The notes: generated by a model from the sequence alone, not told the origin. A stretch of 38,098 bases of DNA from Chitinophagales bacterium (GCA_015655015.1 JAATFV010000003.1:1-38098); one strand, 5' to 3'; positions 15,491-23,623 are shown, counted from the stretch's first letter. Numbers and translations: made by a program.

Positions 15491-15564
15491 GGCGCGATAG
15501 CTCAGTTGGTTAGAGCACAGGATTCATAACCCTGAGGTCTCGGGTTCAAATCCCGATCGCGCTA
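15491..15564 (+). tRNA. tRNA-Met (CAT), elongator type
   Basis: 74 bases folding as a cloverleaf. Acceptor ggcgcga pairs with tcgcgct (first pair G.T), the D arm is gctcagttggttagagc, the anticodon loop ttCATaa, the T arm tcggg-ttcaaat-cccga, and the discriminator A. No CCA is encoded. The D-arm and following ACA match elongator tRNA-Met rather than the lysidine-modified tRNA-Ile, though the CAT anticodon alone cannot separate them. The last pair of the anticodon stem is an A.C mismatch. An intrinsic terminator follows within 10 bases. Confidence 0.93.
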
Positions 15565-15573
15565 CATCTTTAG

Positions 15574-15601
15574 AAGGATCACGTAGAAGTGATCCTTTTT
15601 T
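15574..15601 (+). terminator. Rho-independent terminator of the tRNA transcript
   Basis: A perfect 9-base stem, aaggatcac (15574-15582) and gtgatcctt (15589-15597), 6-base loop, T run 15596-15601. Confidence 0.92.
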
Positions 15602-15814
15602 GTTGTCATTTAACGTCGCAGGCGTTTATGACAGGATTCGAAATCTGCTTCTCCTTAAAGAAAGCATAAATCCATCATTTTCATACAAATAAACGGTTCA
15701 ACTCTCGATTTGGTAACTTGAAAACCAATCGGAAGCGAACGTCTCTCCAGGATTGCAATAAAAAGACTTTTCTTATATTTATATTTACCAGATGCGCGAG
15801 AAACGCTATTCAAC
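15602..15814. other. Spacer without recognisable content
   Basis: About 210 bases between the tRNA terminator and the first broken gene. Noticeably more AT-rich than the coding DNA around it. Nothing was recognised; no copy of the tRNA 3' end that would mark an integration site was seen here. Confidence 0.5.
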
Positions 15815-16170
15815 ATGGAATAACCGGAGAATAACGAATTATATCCAGAACTGATCGATTATATTTATGAGTTTGGGGTGAATTTAAGACCACTGCGGAA
15901 AAATTGGCTGGAAAGACCTTTCTTTATAATAGTAAAGGATTAGAGCCCAAAATGTTGAATTTTATCAAATTAAAAGGATGGTTCAGCGATGATCCAGGCA
16001 TACAGGCAATGATAGCAGACGGGTTTGATGTATTCAAACGAAGGGTAGCCTACCGTATATTTACAGAACACAAAAATGAATTCTATTTAAATTTTTGCCC
16101 CAAATGTAAAAAAATAGCCAGGACACCTCAGGCGAAACAATGTAGATTTTGCTTTTTCGATTGGCATTGA
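15815..16170 (+). pseudogene. Broken gene for a small hypothetical protein with a Cys-rich C-terminus
   Basis: Two frames join into one protein. From ATG at 15815 the frame reads M-E, a TAA stop at 15821-15823, then PENNELYPELIDYIYEFG. Near 15875-15880 (a run of G) the sense continues in another frame as GEFKTTAEKLAGKTFLYN and on to the stop at 16170. The intact product would be about 118 residues. The C-terminus has paired cysteines, CPKC and CRFC, that look like a zinc ribbon, ending FFDWH. The 88-residue open part has only a TTG start. The stop plus frameshift indicate decay; the family function is unknown. A second broken gene follows. Confidence 0.7.
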
Positions 16171-16320
16171 GCAGCCAAAGTTTAGTAGTGGTCCGATGCA
16201 GACAGAATTTATTTCCCAACCTGCGAAGTATATAATGTTGCAAAATGCGAGCATAACCCAGTATTAATTTCAATGAATTATCCTGAAAAAATAGAACCCG
16301 TCCCCTAACTTAAACCATTT

Positions 16321-16472
16321 ATGCCTCAACCATACCAATTAGAAAAGAAGATTTGGACTGAAGCGGACTTACTATAATGGGCTGGCACGATGCACCTGTG
16401 TACGGAATACTTTTCCAAAGCGACGCAGCTACACTGCACAATGAGTTGCTTTTCGATTCCCGCTGGCTATAA
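16321..16472 (+). pseudogene. Remnant of a small hypothetical protein gene
   Basis: The ATG at 16321 opens MPQPYQLEKKIWTEAD. Near 16369 the meaningful reading shifts frame and continues TIMGWHDAPVYGILFQSD, then AATLHNELLFD, and stops at 16470-16472. The pattern IWTEAD-x-x-IMGWHDA is one I associate with a hypothetical protein family of Bacteroidota that continues for more than 100 residues, so this copy is frameshifted and truncated. The downstream 160 bases to the permease gene contain nothing recognisable. The family link rests on memory of the motif, not on a search. Confidence 0.5.
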
Positions 16473-16635
16473 CCACCTTTTATAAGCGAGTTTCAGCCAA
16501 AATGGGCATTACATTTGGCTAAAAGTGGCACATTCCAGCAAGCTAAAGCCAAATCATAGTATAGAAAACCTTATCAGCCGACGAGGTGAGTCAACCTGGT
16601 TGATGCATGCATAGGCAATACCCCTCTACAGAAGA

Positions 16636-19011
16636 TCACTCCATTCGCAAACTTAATACCGGATTGACCAGGGCGGCCTTCGCCGCCTGCAAACTAACAG
16701 TTACCACTGCAATCAGCACAGCACCCATCCAGGCAACAGCGAAGACCCACCATTGGATCGAAATACGATATGCAAAGGCAGATAGCCAATTACCCATTAC
16801 CCAATACGCCACGGGAAAGGCAATCAGGGCGGCAAGAACAACCGGCCCAAGGAACTCCCTGGTAAGTAGTTGGACGATACACGCGACGCTGGCGCCCAGC
16901 ACTTTTCGTACGCCGATTTCTTTAAAGCGCCGCTGCGTGGTATAGGCAGACAGGCCGAAAAGACCAAGACAGGACACGATGATCGAGAGCACGGAAAAAA
17001 CGGTGATTAACTGACCCATGCGCTGGTCTGTGGTGTAGAGCCTGGACAAGTCCTGGTCCACAAAACCATAGGAGAACGGATATCCCTCATAAACGGCATC
17101 GAATGCCTTTCGCACCAGCGGAAGCACGGTCTCCACGGCAGCCGGCGTCGTCCGGACCACCTCATATAAGTATCCCCTCATCCAGCCTTTCATCAGCAAC
17201 AAGGGAGCCACCGCCTGGTGTACCGGTTTGAAATTAAAGTCCTTCAACACACCAATGATGCTTCCTTCCTGACCCGAATAGTTTATCCTCTTTCCCAATG
17301 CCGAGGCTGGAGTCAGCCCCATCACTTTCAATGCAGTCTCATTAACTACAAAATTATGCTGATCCCCGGCAAAACCTCTCGAAAAATAGCGGCCCGCAAC
17401 GAGATGCATGCCAAATGTGGCGATGAAGTTCTCATCACCACCCAGCATCGAGAATATCGTTTGTTGTTTGGGATCTTTCCCATTCCACTGAACGTCGGGA
17501 TCACCGCTGGTAAGATCGGTAGGCAGATCACTCACGACAGTGTGGCTCACGATACCCGGGTACTTGCTCAGGGCTACGTCGATCATCTCCGCATTTTTTT
17601 TCATATCGCCGATCTGCGGGATGGGTATATACAAGAGGTTTTCCTTCTTATAACCAATGTCCCGGTGATGGATGAACTGCAGCTGCTGGTATACTACCAC
17701 TGTACCCACCATCAGGACGATCGAGATTGTGAACTGCAGCATAACCAACCCGTTCCGGAAATAGGATCTCCCCGGGTGCAGTACCTTCAAACCCTTCAGC
17801 ACTTTTACCGGCTGAAAGGCTGATAGCGCGAGAGCAGGATAAATACCAGCCAGCAGTCCCACTCCCGCAGCGACACTGATGATCCCTAAAATCCGGGGGC
17901 CGGAAAGGAATTGAACCCCGATCTGTTTACCGGTCAGCTCGTTGAACATCGGCAGCATCACCAGGACAAGTCCCACTCCCAACAACATGGCAATAAAAGA
18001 CAATAAAAGAGATTCCCCCAGAAATTGGCCGACCAATTGGTAACGCAGAGCACCAACGGTCTTACGTAATCCAACTTCTTTGGCCCTGGTGCCCGAAATC
18101 GCTGTTGAGAGGTTCATAAAATTGATGCAGGCGATCAGGAGAATAAAGAGCGCAACCCAGGAAAAGATATGGACATACTGAATATTGCCTTGCCCCGCGA
18201 CGTCCATTACAAGACGGGAATGCAGGTGGATATCCGTGAGCCGCTGAAGTAAAAATTTTACTTCTATCCCGGTCTCATGCTTTTTGAAAATTGTCACCAT
18301 GTTTTGTTCCAGCCGGTGCAGTCTGCCGGGATCATTAGCGGCCGTCTCCTGCAATCGTAAGAACGTGAAATAAATAAAATTACGCCAGTAGCCGTTATCA
18401 TTTCTTTCGCGTTCATCCATTATCGACATAGGCAGCAGGAAGTCGAATTGCAGGTGTGAATTGCGGGGAACATCCTTTAATATACCGGTCACAACATAGG
18501 ATCGCTGATTGTCCATCCGCATAGATTTCCCCAGCGGGTCCTCATTTCCAAAGTACTTTTTAGCCGATCTTTCCGTCAGCAGGATTCCGTCCTTCCGGGA
18601 AAGAACTTCCTTGGGTGAACCTGTAAGCAAAGGGTAGTTGAATACCTGCAGGAAATTTGAATCAGCGTAACCAATTCCGGTCTCCATAAATCGATGATCG
18701 CGGAATGACAGTACTTTCGGATCGGAAAACGTGAAGCGGGTAGCCGCCTCCACCTCCGGTAGCTCCGCGGGCAAAGCCGGGCCAAGGCCAACGGGTGAAG
18801 TGGCCACTTCTTCATTGTAGCCTTTGACCGTGAGGCGGAAAATAGCATCTGCTTTCTTATTAAACCTGTCATAGCTCATTTCGTCCTGCACCCACAAGAA
18901 AATAAGAATGCTGCCACACATTCCGATAGCCAATCCAAGGATATTCAGGCCAAAAAATAATTTATTCCGTCGTAAATTGCGAAAAGCCGACAGGATATAA
19001 TTTTTAAGCAT
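16636..19011 (-). CDS. FtsX/MacB-type ABC transporter permease
   Basis: 791 residues with the duplicated layout of Bacteroidota permeases. An N-terminal helix in RNKLFFGLNILGLAIGMC is followed by a periplasmic MacB_PCD domain (about 45-240), an FtsX domain with GLRKTVGALRYQLVGQFLGE and nearby helices (about 280-420), a second periplasmic domain, and a second FtsX domain with KEIGVRKVLGASVACIVQLL near the C-terminus. The protein ends NPVLSLRME. Such permeases pair with a MacB/LolD-like ATPase, but none is encoded here. ATG at 19011 is chosen over an upstream TTG. A paralogue lies at 29175-31544. The substrate is unknown; lipoprotein export or peptide efflux are family roles. Confidence 0.93.
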   Translation of the reverse strand: MLKNYILSAFRNLRRNKLFFGLNILGLAIGMCGSILIFLWVQDEMSYDRFNKKADAIFRLTVKGYNEEVATSPVGLGPALPAELPEVEAATRFTFSDPKVLSFRDHRFMETGIGYADSNFLQVFNYPLLTGSPKEVLSRKDGILLTERSAKKYFGNEDPLGKSMRMDNQRSYVVTGILKDVPRNSHLQFDFLLPMSIMDERERNDNGYWRNFIYFTFLRLQETAANDPGRLHRLEQNMVTIFKKHETGIEVKFLLQRLTDIHLHSRLVMDVAGQGNIQYVHIFSWVALFILLIACINFMNLSTAISGTRAKEVGLRKTVGALRYQLVGQFLGESLLLSFIAMLLGVGLVLVMLPMFNELTGKQIGVQFLSGPRILGIISVAAGVGLLAGIYPALALSAFQPVKVLKGLKVLHPGRSYFRNGLVMLQFTISIVLMVGTVVVYQQLQFIHHRDIGYKKENLLYIPIPQIGDMKKNAEMIDVALSKYPGIVSHTVVSDLPTDLTSGDPDVQWNGKDPKQQTIFSMLGGDENFIATFGMHLVAGRYFSRGFAGDQHNFVVNETALKVMGLTPASALGKRINYSGQEGSIIGVLKDFNFKPVHQAVAPLLLMKGWMRGYLYEVVRTTPAAVETVLPLVRKAFDAVYEGYPFSYGFVDQDLSRLYTTDQRMGQLITVFSVLSIIVSCLGLFGLSAYTTQRRFKEIGVRKVLGASVACIVQLLTREFLGPVVLAALIAFPVAYWVMGNWLSAFAYRISIQWWVFAVAWMGAVLIAVVTVSLQAAKAALVNPVLSLRME

Positions 19012-19038
19012 CAATAAAATTTTTAGGCATCAATAATA
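19001..19038. repeat. 19-bp tandem duplication across the permease start codon
   Basis: tttttaagcatcaataaaa (19001-19019) and tttttaggcatcaataata (19020-19038), 17 of 19 identical. The duplication copies the translation start, leaving a second ATG upstream that opens only an 8-codon frame (MPKNFIDA) on the minus strand. Confidence 0.75.
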
Positions 19039-19175
19039 GTTATTGGTCAGTTAGCGTAAGCTTGAACAATAACAATGCCACCCTCATAAAAATTTACAAC
19101 CCAATGCCTTACACTTAGACAACCCAATGAGCTGTCCGCTTTCGTTACAACGATTGTTCGCTATTTGGCAATACT

Positions 19176-20162
19176 CTATTCACCCTGCCCGGCCATCCAT
19201 TCCACCAGCTCGTTTTTATCGACAAGGTCCCAGGTAGCCGACTGTCTTCTCATATGCTGTTGCAGCTCGTCATCCTTATTACTATGAAAGACGATGAGTT
19301 CGGCTTTCTTATTCCCGGCTAACCTTTGTTCGTTGATAAATCCGGACATATCGGGATAGTTGCTATCATAAACGCCCTTGCCTTGCGCGGAAAACCAATA
19401 GCGGATATCGGCATAGGTGTAGGCACGGATCGAGAGATCCTTGTATAAAACGGGCTTCTTCATCTCCAGGTCGAAATAGGAATAGGGTGAGAATTCGATG
19501 TATTTATCGATAGCTGCCGCAGGGGTTGCTTTAAAGTGCTCGTTAAAAAGATAATGTACCAGGCTGCCTTCAAAAAAACCTGATTCTGTCTCATGGTCCC
19601 GAACCTGTTTTTGCGCTTCATACCACATCCGGACCCAGTCGATGGCACATTCGCTAAGGATCACTCCTCTGATGGTTGGGTTGAATATGGACCTGCCTTT
19701 TTTACAATATTCAACATATTTCAAAGCCCGGTGTCCGGATGTCATAAGCCCAAGAAAAAAAATATTCTTATACGGCAAATGATATTTTGTAAAGGTGTCC
19801 TTCATCACAGCATCTACATATCTCAGTGAATTTTCGGAGAAATACCAATCAATGGGTATGCCGGTGGCTATCGTCAGAAAGGCAAACCCTCTTTTCAGCG
19901 ATTCATTCCTGAACTCCTGGTAACGCACACTGTCACCGGCGGACAATCTGTAATCTTCCAGGTCGATGACGGTACCAGCCAGGGAATGTCCGTTATCAGG
20001 CAAGACCAGCGTAAAACCCTTGTCGCCATAAGCCAGTAAATCTTTTTCCCCGGGCCCATATCTTAGGATACCTTGCTGGCTTGTATAATTTTCAATGATC
20101 TTCTGGGCAAAAGACGACTGCGCAAATAGCAGGATGAAAAAAAATAAGAAAGATCTTTTCAT
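19176..20162 (-). CDS. Secreted protein with alpha/beta-hydrolase-like features
   Basis: 328 residues with a signal peptide (MKRSFLFFFILLFAQSSFAQ). The body resembles an alpha/beta hydrolase: GFTLVLPDNGHSLAGTV near the N-terminus, a strand before the possible nucleophile elbow IFFLGLMTSGHRALKYVEYC (about 133-152; S in TSG), the following RGVILSECAIDW segment, and a C-terminal ELIVFHSNKDDELQQHMRR that may supply the acid and base. The elbow lacks the usual G-x-S-x-G, so catalysis is uncertain. A role in peptide or ester hydrolysis in the periplasm is possible only by analogy. It lies alone between the permease and ywbE genes, all on the minus strand but with long gaps. Confidence 0.6.
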   Translation of the reverse strand: MKRSFLFFFILLFAQSSFAQKIIENYTSQQGILRYGPGEKDLLAYGDKGFTLVLPDNGHSLAGTVIDLEDYRLSAGDSVRYQEFRNESLKRGFAFLTIATGIPIDWYFSENSLRYVDAVMKDTFTKYHLPYKNIFFLGLMTSGHRALKYVEYCKKGRSIFNPTIRGVILSECAIDWVRMWYEAQKQVRDHETESGFFEGSLVHYLFNEHFKATPAAAIDKYIEFSPYSYFDLEMKKPVLYKDLSIRAYTYADIRYWFSAQGKGVYDSNYPDMSGFINEQRLAGNKKAELIVFHSNKDDELQQHMRRQSATWDLVDKNELVEWMAGQGE

Positions 20163-20413
20163 GAGGAAGTTTTAAGTAAAAGCGCCCAAAACAATACCAA
20201 ATTTGTAACTATTTAATAGTCATACCCTTAAAAAATAAACATCGTTTTGGAATGATCGGTTTTGATACAGCCTGTGTCCGTACGCAGCGTGGATTGACTT
20301 CCTGGAATAAAGAGCCTTCAACCCTTCATCCATTTAAACGAACCCCGATCCCCACGACCCATCCGGAATCCTCTGGCACTTTGGAGAATTTGTTAAATAA
20401 GGAACCTTGCCTT

Positions 20414-20626
20414 TTATTCTCCATCCGGATCAACGACATCTGTTTCCGCTACCCGGCCAATCTGCCCATCTTCCAGCCGTACCTTTATTCCTCTCGAATG
20501 ATACACCGCTGATGTTAGCAGGTCCTTGACAATGCCATACGTTAGCTTACCCTTTCGCTGATCTTTTTTAAGAATAATTGCCACCTCCAGTCCGGGGTAA
20601 ATATCTTTTCTATATTGCCCATTCAT
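20414..20626 (-). CDS. ywbE: YwbE family protein (DUF2196)
   Basis: 70 residues. The pattern MNGQYRKDIYPGLEVAIILK, QRKGKLTYGIVKDLLT and HSRGIKVRLEDGQIGRV is the complete YwbE/DUF2196 domain, a small SH3-like beta barrel. The conserved K-G-x-L-T-x-G-I-V-K-x-I/L-L-T and G-I-K-V-R-L-x-x-G-x-V/I-G-R-V motifs are intact. The function is unknown. A possible minus-strand leader carries a hairpin at 20706-20728. The 250 bases downstream to the next gene hold no recognisable feature. Confidence 0.92.
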   Translation of the reverse strand: MNGQYRKDIYPGLEVAIILKKDQRKGKLTYGIVKDLLTSAVYHSRGIKVRLEDGQIGRVAETDVVDPDGE

Positions 20627-20744
20627 ATGCTTTTCAGTTTACTGGCTGCAAAATTATTGAAGGAAAACTTCAGTTCGAAAATTTATAATAGGTCCGCTCA
20701 AAAGAAAAAGTGATCCCAACCATCACTTTCCATAAATGTAACCT

Positions 20745-20770
20745 GCAAAAACAGGCAACAAAAACAGGCA
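20745..20770. repeat. Perfect 13-bp tandem duplication
   Basis: caaaaacaggcaa at 20745-20757 is repeated exactly at 20758-20770. Confidence 0.85.
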
Positions 20771-20832
20771 AATCAGGTAGACCCGGTTGGATAATTGTCC
20801 CGTCCCGGCTACAAGTATGACTTTAACATTTA

Positions 20833-20860
20833 AAAGGTTGACATTTTGTCGGCCTTTTTT
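20833..20860 (+). terminator. Orphan rho-independent terminator
   Basis: An 11-base stem including two G.T wobbles (20833-20843 / 20847-20857), a 3-base loop and T residues 20855-20860. No plus-strand gene lies upstream before the divergent ywbE gene, so it may end an unannotated short transcript. Confidence 0.7.
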
Positions 20861-20916
20861 ATTTACAGGAGTTGGCTATCAGTCCATTACATACATACTT
20901 CTTACTTAATGCTTTT

Positions 20917-20946
20917 TTTGAGCTCCCTGGAAATCTCGTATTGTTG
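20917..20946 (+). promoter_or_regulatory. Probable promoter of the OmpA-family gene
   Basis: TTTG (20917-20920), 18 bases, then TATTGTTG (20939-20946), one mismatch to TAnnTTTG. A start near 20952 gives a leader of about 38 bases and supports the ATG at 20990. Confidence 0.5.
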
Positions 20947-20989
20947 CATCGAACCAGCCAAAATTCATACCTTCAGTCCCTTTATTTCT

Positions 20990-22258
20990 ATGAGCCCTAT
21001 ATGCAAATTTTTTTTTCGTCATGCAGCCTGGCCGTCCCTCCTCATACTCTTGTTGTGTCAAAGGATTCAGGGTCAGAACCTCGTGCCGAACCCTTCCTTT
21101 GAAGATGTCAATACCTGCGCCGAATTCAGTCAGCCTTGCAGCCCTTCCGCCTGGTTCTTTTTAAGCCGGAAGCTTACAACAGGCTACTTTCCCCGATTCC
21201 CTTCCGCCACGGGTAGCCGGCACCTGCAGATCGTCGCCGTCAGCCGGGAAACCGTCAACCGTCAATATTGGGAAACCATGCTCTTATGTCCCCTTGAGGC
21301 CGGGGAACGATATACCGTCAGTCTGAAGGTCGCCAGCCCGGGCAACAAAAGAGGGGAGCTTAACACCAGCTGCCCCAATCTGCGTGACATAGGACTATGG
21401 TTTACCACCCGTTTTGTATTTGTACAGGGAGACTCTGTCTTGCAACCCCGAAGTTATCTTTCTTTCACGGGCGCCTCTGCTAAGGATTTGAAAAACGGCT
21501 GGTTCGAGATTAAAAAAGAATTCGTCCCCACCGCCAATTCCACCATCCTGATCGTCGGCAACTTTATCCGGACCGCTAACGCCGACATCATCGAACAACG
21601 GAGCTGGCCCACCTCGACTATCGATATCCTCGTAGACGATATTGCTGTCGTCCAGACAAAGGGGACTACCTGTACCAATTATCAGAAAATAAAAGACTCC
21701 CTGTATTCAATCACCAGGCGACATTCCGAGAACCACCCCGGGGACCTGGATCCTGATCTCTCCGATACGCTACCATCTGTCAGTGAAAGGAATGTCGTAT
21801 CCCCGAAACAAAACCCCGAACGTTCCGCAGATAACCTTCGGCGTCCGGGAACCAGCCCCACCAATGATCCCCTTTTTGGGCCTGAGCCTCGCCGGGTGAT
21901 CGATACTCCAAAGTTATCCCATCCTCCGCCGGTGACGGACACCATTATCATCCACAATATCCAATTTGATTTCGACAAATACCTGATACAAAATCCGGAC
22001 ACCTTACAGCGATACCGGAGCCTCCTGACCAGGCCAGGCACAAAGAAAATACAAGTGGTGGGATTTACGGATGATACCGGCCCTGAAGCCTATAATCTTG
22101 ATCTTTCCCAAAAAAGAGCCCGTGAGATCGCGCGCCTGCTGTCGTCAAAATTCGACATACCTCCTGCCCGCATAGAGGCGGAAGGCAGGGGAATATCCAG
22201 GAAGTACCCGACAAAAGACCTGAACAGAAGAGTGGAAATTTATATTTTTCACGAATAG
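20990..22258 (+). CDS. OmpA family outer membrane protein with N-terminal beta domain
   Basis: 422 residues from the ATG at 20990. A basic start with a hydrophobic core (AAWPSLLILLLCQRIQGQ) is the signal peptide. The mature protein opens NLVPNPSFEDVNTC, a beginning common to secreted carbohydrate-binding-like beta domains (to about residue 230). A Pro/Ser/Arg-rich linker (about 245-310) leads to a C-terminal OmpA domain: IIIHNIQFDFDKYLIQ, VVGFTDDTGPEAYNLDLSQK and NRRVEIYIF, with the peptidoglycan-contacting Asp and Arg in place. It probably anchors the outer membrane or a surface structure to peptidoglycan. The upstream frame to 20846 lacks an ATG start and is cut by the promoter. Single-gene unit. 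Confidence 0.85.
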   Translation: MSPICKFFFRHAAWPSLLILLLCQRIQGQNLVPNPSFEDVNTCAEFSQPCSPSAWFFLSRKLTTGYFPRFPSATGSRHLQIVAVSRETVNRQYWETMLLCPLEAGERYTVSLKVASPGNKRGELNTSCPNLRDIGLWFTTRFVFVQGDSVLQPRSYLSFTGASAKDLKNGWFEIKKEFVPTANSTILIVGNFIRTANADIIEQRSWPTSTIDILVDDIAVVQTKGTTCTNYQKIKDSLYSITRRHSENHPGDLDPDLSDTLPSVSERNVVSPKQNPERSADNLRRPGTSPTNDPLFGPEPRRVIDTPKLSHPPPVTDTIIIHNIQFDFDKYLIQNPDTLQRYRSLLTRPGTKKIQVVGFTDDTGPEAYNLDLSQKRAREIARLLSSKFDIPPARIEAEGRGISRKYPTKDLNRRVEIYIFHE

Positions 22259-22273
22259 TCAACAATCCTGCCA

Positions 22274-22663
22274 TTACACAACCGCCCTTGCCGTAAACAT
22301 CCCCCTATAATACCCCCTATACCCATACCCCAAAAGCAAATTAGGCACAACCAGCGTAACCCCCATCAGCCAGCCGGATGGCACCAAAAAGGTATGAAAC
22401 AGCAATACATTTAAACTAATCGGGAAAAGCACCACCGCCGAAAAAGGAGCATAAAGATTAATCAATAAGGACACCCCGCCCATTATCTGAATTACCTTCT
22501 GCATGGGATAAAAATACCCCGTCCCCTTCAACCCCGCAATAAAAGCCCCCGCGTTACCCGTATGCAGCGGCTGATAAGGTATAAAATGCAGGAAATAATC
22601 AAGGCCAAACACCAGGTAAAGAAAGCCAAGCAGGATTCGTGAAATTAATACGGTAATCTTCAT
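22274..22663 (-). CDS. DoxX-like integral membrane protein
   Basis: 129 residues with four hydrophobic helices (about 5-22, 48-68, 72-91, 98-116). The first helix and loop, ISRILLGFLYLVFGLDYFLH, followed by a GxxxFIxGLxGTGYFYP-like stretch and KVIQIMGGVSLLIN, fit the DoxX/DUF417-type small membrane proteins, whose members are often linked to redox or stress physiology. The exact function is unknown. It is convergent with the OmpA-family gene (16 bases between stops) and divergent from the Crp/Fnr gene. Confidence 0.8.
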   Translation of the reverse strand: MKITVLISRILLGFLYLVFGLDYFLHFIPYQPLHTGNAGAFIAGLKGTGYFYPMQKVIQIMGGVSLLINLYAPFSAVVLFPISLNVLLFHTFLVPSGWLMGVTLVVPNLLLGYGYRGYYRGMFTARAVV

Positions 22664-22781
22664 GATAAGCTATTGTAAATATAAAGGTATTCAAAACCAC
22701 CCGGCATTACCCGCCCCCCTGCCGTAATATGGAATAATCCTTTTATTTATATACTTTGCATAGATATAACATATTATTCCC

Positions 22782-23357
22782 ATGTACGAGATACTCTTCC
22801 AGAAGCTTAATGATACCACCCCATTTACTCCGGAGGAGCAGGAAATAATTAAAAGCCATTTTATTCCCAAAAAACTAAAAAAAAGACAATTCCTGCTCCA
22901 GGAAGGAGATATAGCCAATCGGCTTGCCTTTGTTGAAAAAGGAGCTTTATACGCTTATTCCACCGATGACAAAGGGATCCAGCATGTCATCCAATTTGCG
23001 TTTGAAGGATGGTGGATCAGCGATCTGTACAGCTTTTTGACAAAAGAACCTTCACAATTGAACATTGAGGTCCTGGAGGACTGCGAATTGTTATTATTAG
23101 ACCAGGAACAGCAGCAGATCTTATTAAAGGAAGTTCCCCGGTTCGAAACCTACACCCGGATCCTATATCAGAACGCTTATGTGGCCCTCCAAAAGCGGGT
23201 TGAAAGCACTATTGGGCTCTCTGCAGAAGATAAATATGCCCGCATGCTGGACCAGTATTCCTTCATCGCAAACCGGGTTCCCCTGCACCTGATCGCCGCC
23301 TATCTGGGCGTAACGCCCGAAACCTTAAGCCGCATAAGGAAACAAATGGCCCATTAA
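22782..23357 (+). CDS. Crp/Fnr family transcriptional regulator
   Basis: 191 residues. An N-terminal cyclic-nucleotide-binding-like barrel runs from about 10 to 110 (KRQFLLQEGDIANRLAFVEKGALYAYS; the usual glycine pair and a glutamate region are only partly kept), then the long dimer helix, then a short HTH (VPLHLIAAYLGVTPETLSRIRKQ, about 165-187). The ligand pocket lacks an obvious RxS motif for cAMP and there are no N-terminal cysteines for an iron-sulfur cluster, so the effector is unknown. An FNR-like dyad lies 67 bases behind its stop, upstream of the dioxygenase gene, which is its likely target. Confidence 0.92.
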   Translation: MYEILFQKLNDTTPFTPEEQEIIKSHFIPKKLKKRQFLLQEGDIANRLAFVEKGALYAYSTDDKGIQHVIQFAFEGWWISDLYSFLTKEPSQLNIEVLEDCELLLLDQEQQQILLKEVPRFETYTRILYQNAYVALQKRVESTIGLSAEDKYARMLDQYSFIANRVPLHLIAAYLGVTPETLSRIRKQMAH

Positions 23358-23423
23358 AAAGCCACAATCCCGCAGCCGATTATTAACGGGCTCAGTCCTG
23401 TCTTCCGCCAGTCTCGCAGGGAC

Positions 23424-23437
23424 TTGATAAATATCAA
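23424..23437. promoter_or_regulatory. FNR-type box TTGAT-N4-ATCAA
   Basis: An exact FNR/Crp-type dyad (ttgat-aaat-atcaa; symmetry extends one to two more bases each side). It lies about 47 bases ahead of the -7 element at 23484-23491, so its centre is near -67 relative to the predicted start, a usual class I activation position. The adjacent Crp/Fnr gene is the natural candidate to bind it. Confidence 0.65.
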
Positions 23438-23459
23438 GTGATTTTTCTATCAAATGTCA

Positions 23460-23491
23460 TTGGAAAAGACCGGCCCCAAATGGTAGCTTTG
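23460..23491 (+). promoter_or_regulatory. Promoter of the dioxygenase gene
   Basis: TTGG (23460-23463), 20 bases, then TAGCTTTG (23484-23491), an exact TAnnTTTG. The leader to the ATG at 23624 is about 125 bases and contains a tandem repeat. Confidence 0.7.
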
Positions 23492-23495
23492 CCTT

Positions 23496-23565
23496 ATCAA
23501 AGGATGCACAAACACCGTATCAAAAAGATGTGGAAACACAGTATCAAATGGATACAAACAGCTTT
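23496..23565. repeat. 23-24-bp tandem repeat in the dioxygenase leader
   Basis: Three degenerate units, each beginning atcaaa (23496, 23519 and 23543), with shared gat-x-x-x-aaaca and cac-x-gt parts. It lies in the predicted 5' untranslated region. Confidence 0.6.
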
Positions 23566-23623
23566 CCGGTCAATCAGCGGCTTAAATGACCACATTGATC
23601 ATTGTACATGATAAAATCAGCGG

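Larger units (their letters stand above)
20627..20989. other. Intergenic region with orphan hairpins and a small repeat
   Basis: 363 bases between the divergent ywbE and OmpA-family genes. It contains a hairpin (20706-20713 / 20721-20728) that on the minus strand is followed by five T residues, a perfect 13-base tandem duplication (20745-20770), a plus-strand intrinsic terminator (20833-20860) with no gene before it, and a promoter for the OmpA-family gene (20917-20946). Confidence 0.6.

Noticed and set aside
15491..16635. Integrated element using the tRNA-Met gene as attachment site
   Set aside because: There is no integrase gene and no visible second copy of the tRNA 3' end; only decayed hypothetical genes are present.
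17218..17823. A 201-codon open frame opposite the first permease gene
   Set aside because: Antisense to the conserved permease domain; no recognisable product.
20252..20512. An 86-codon plus-strand frame across the region downstream of ywbE
   Set aside because: It overlaps ywbE in antisense and has no motif, promoter or signal peptide.
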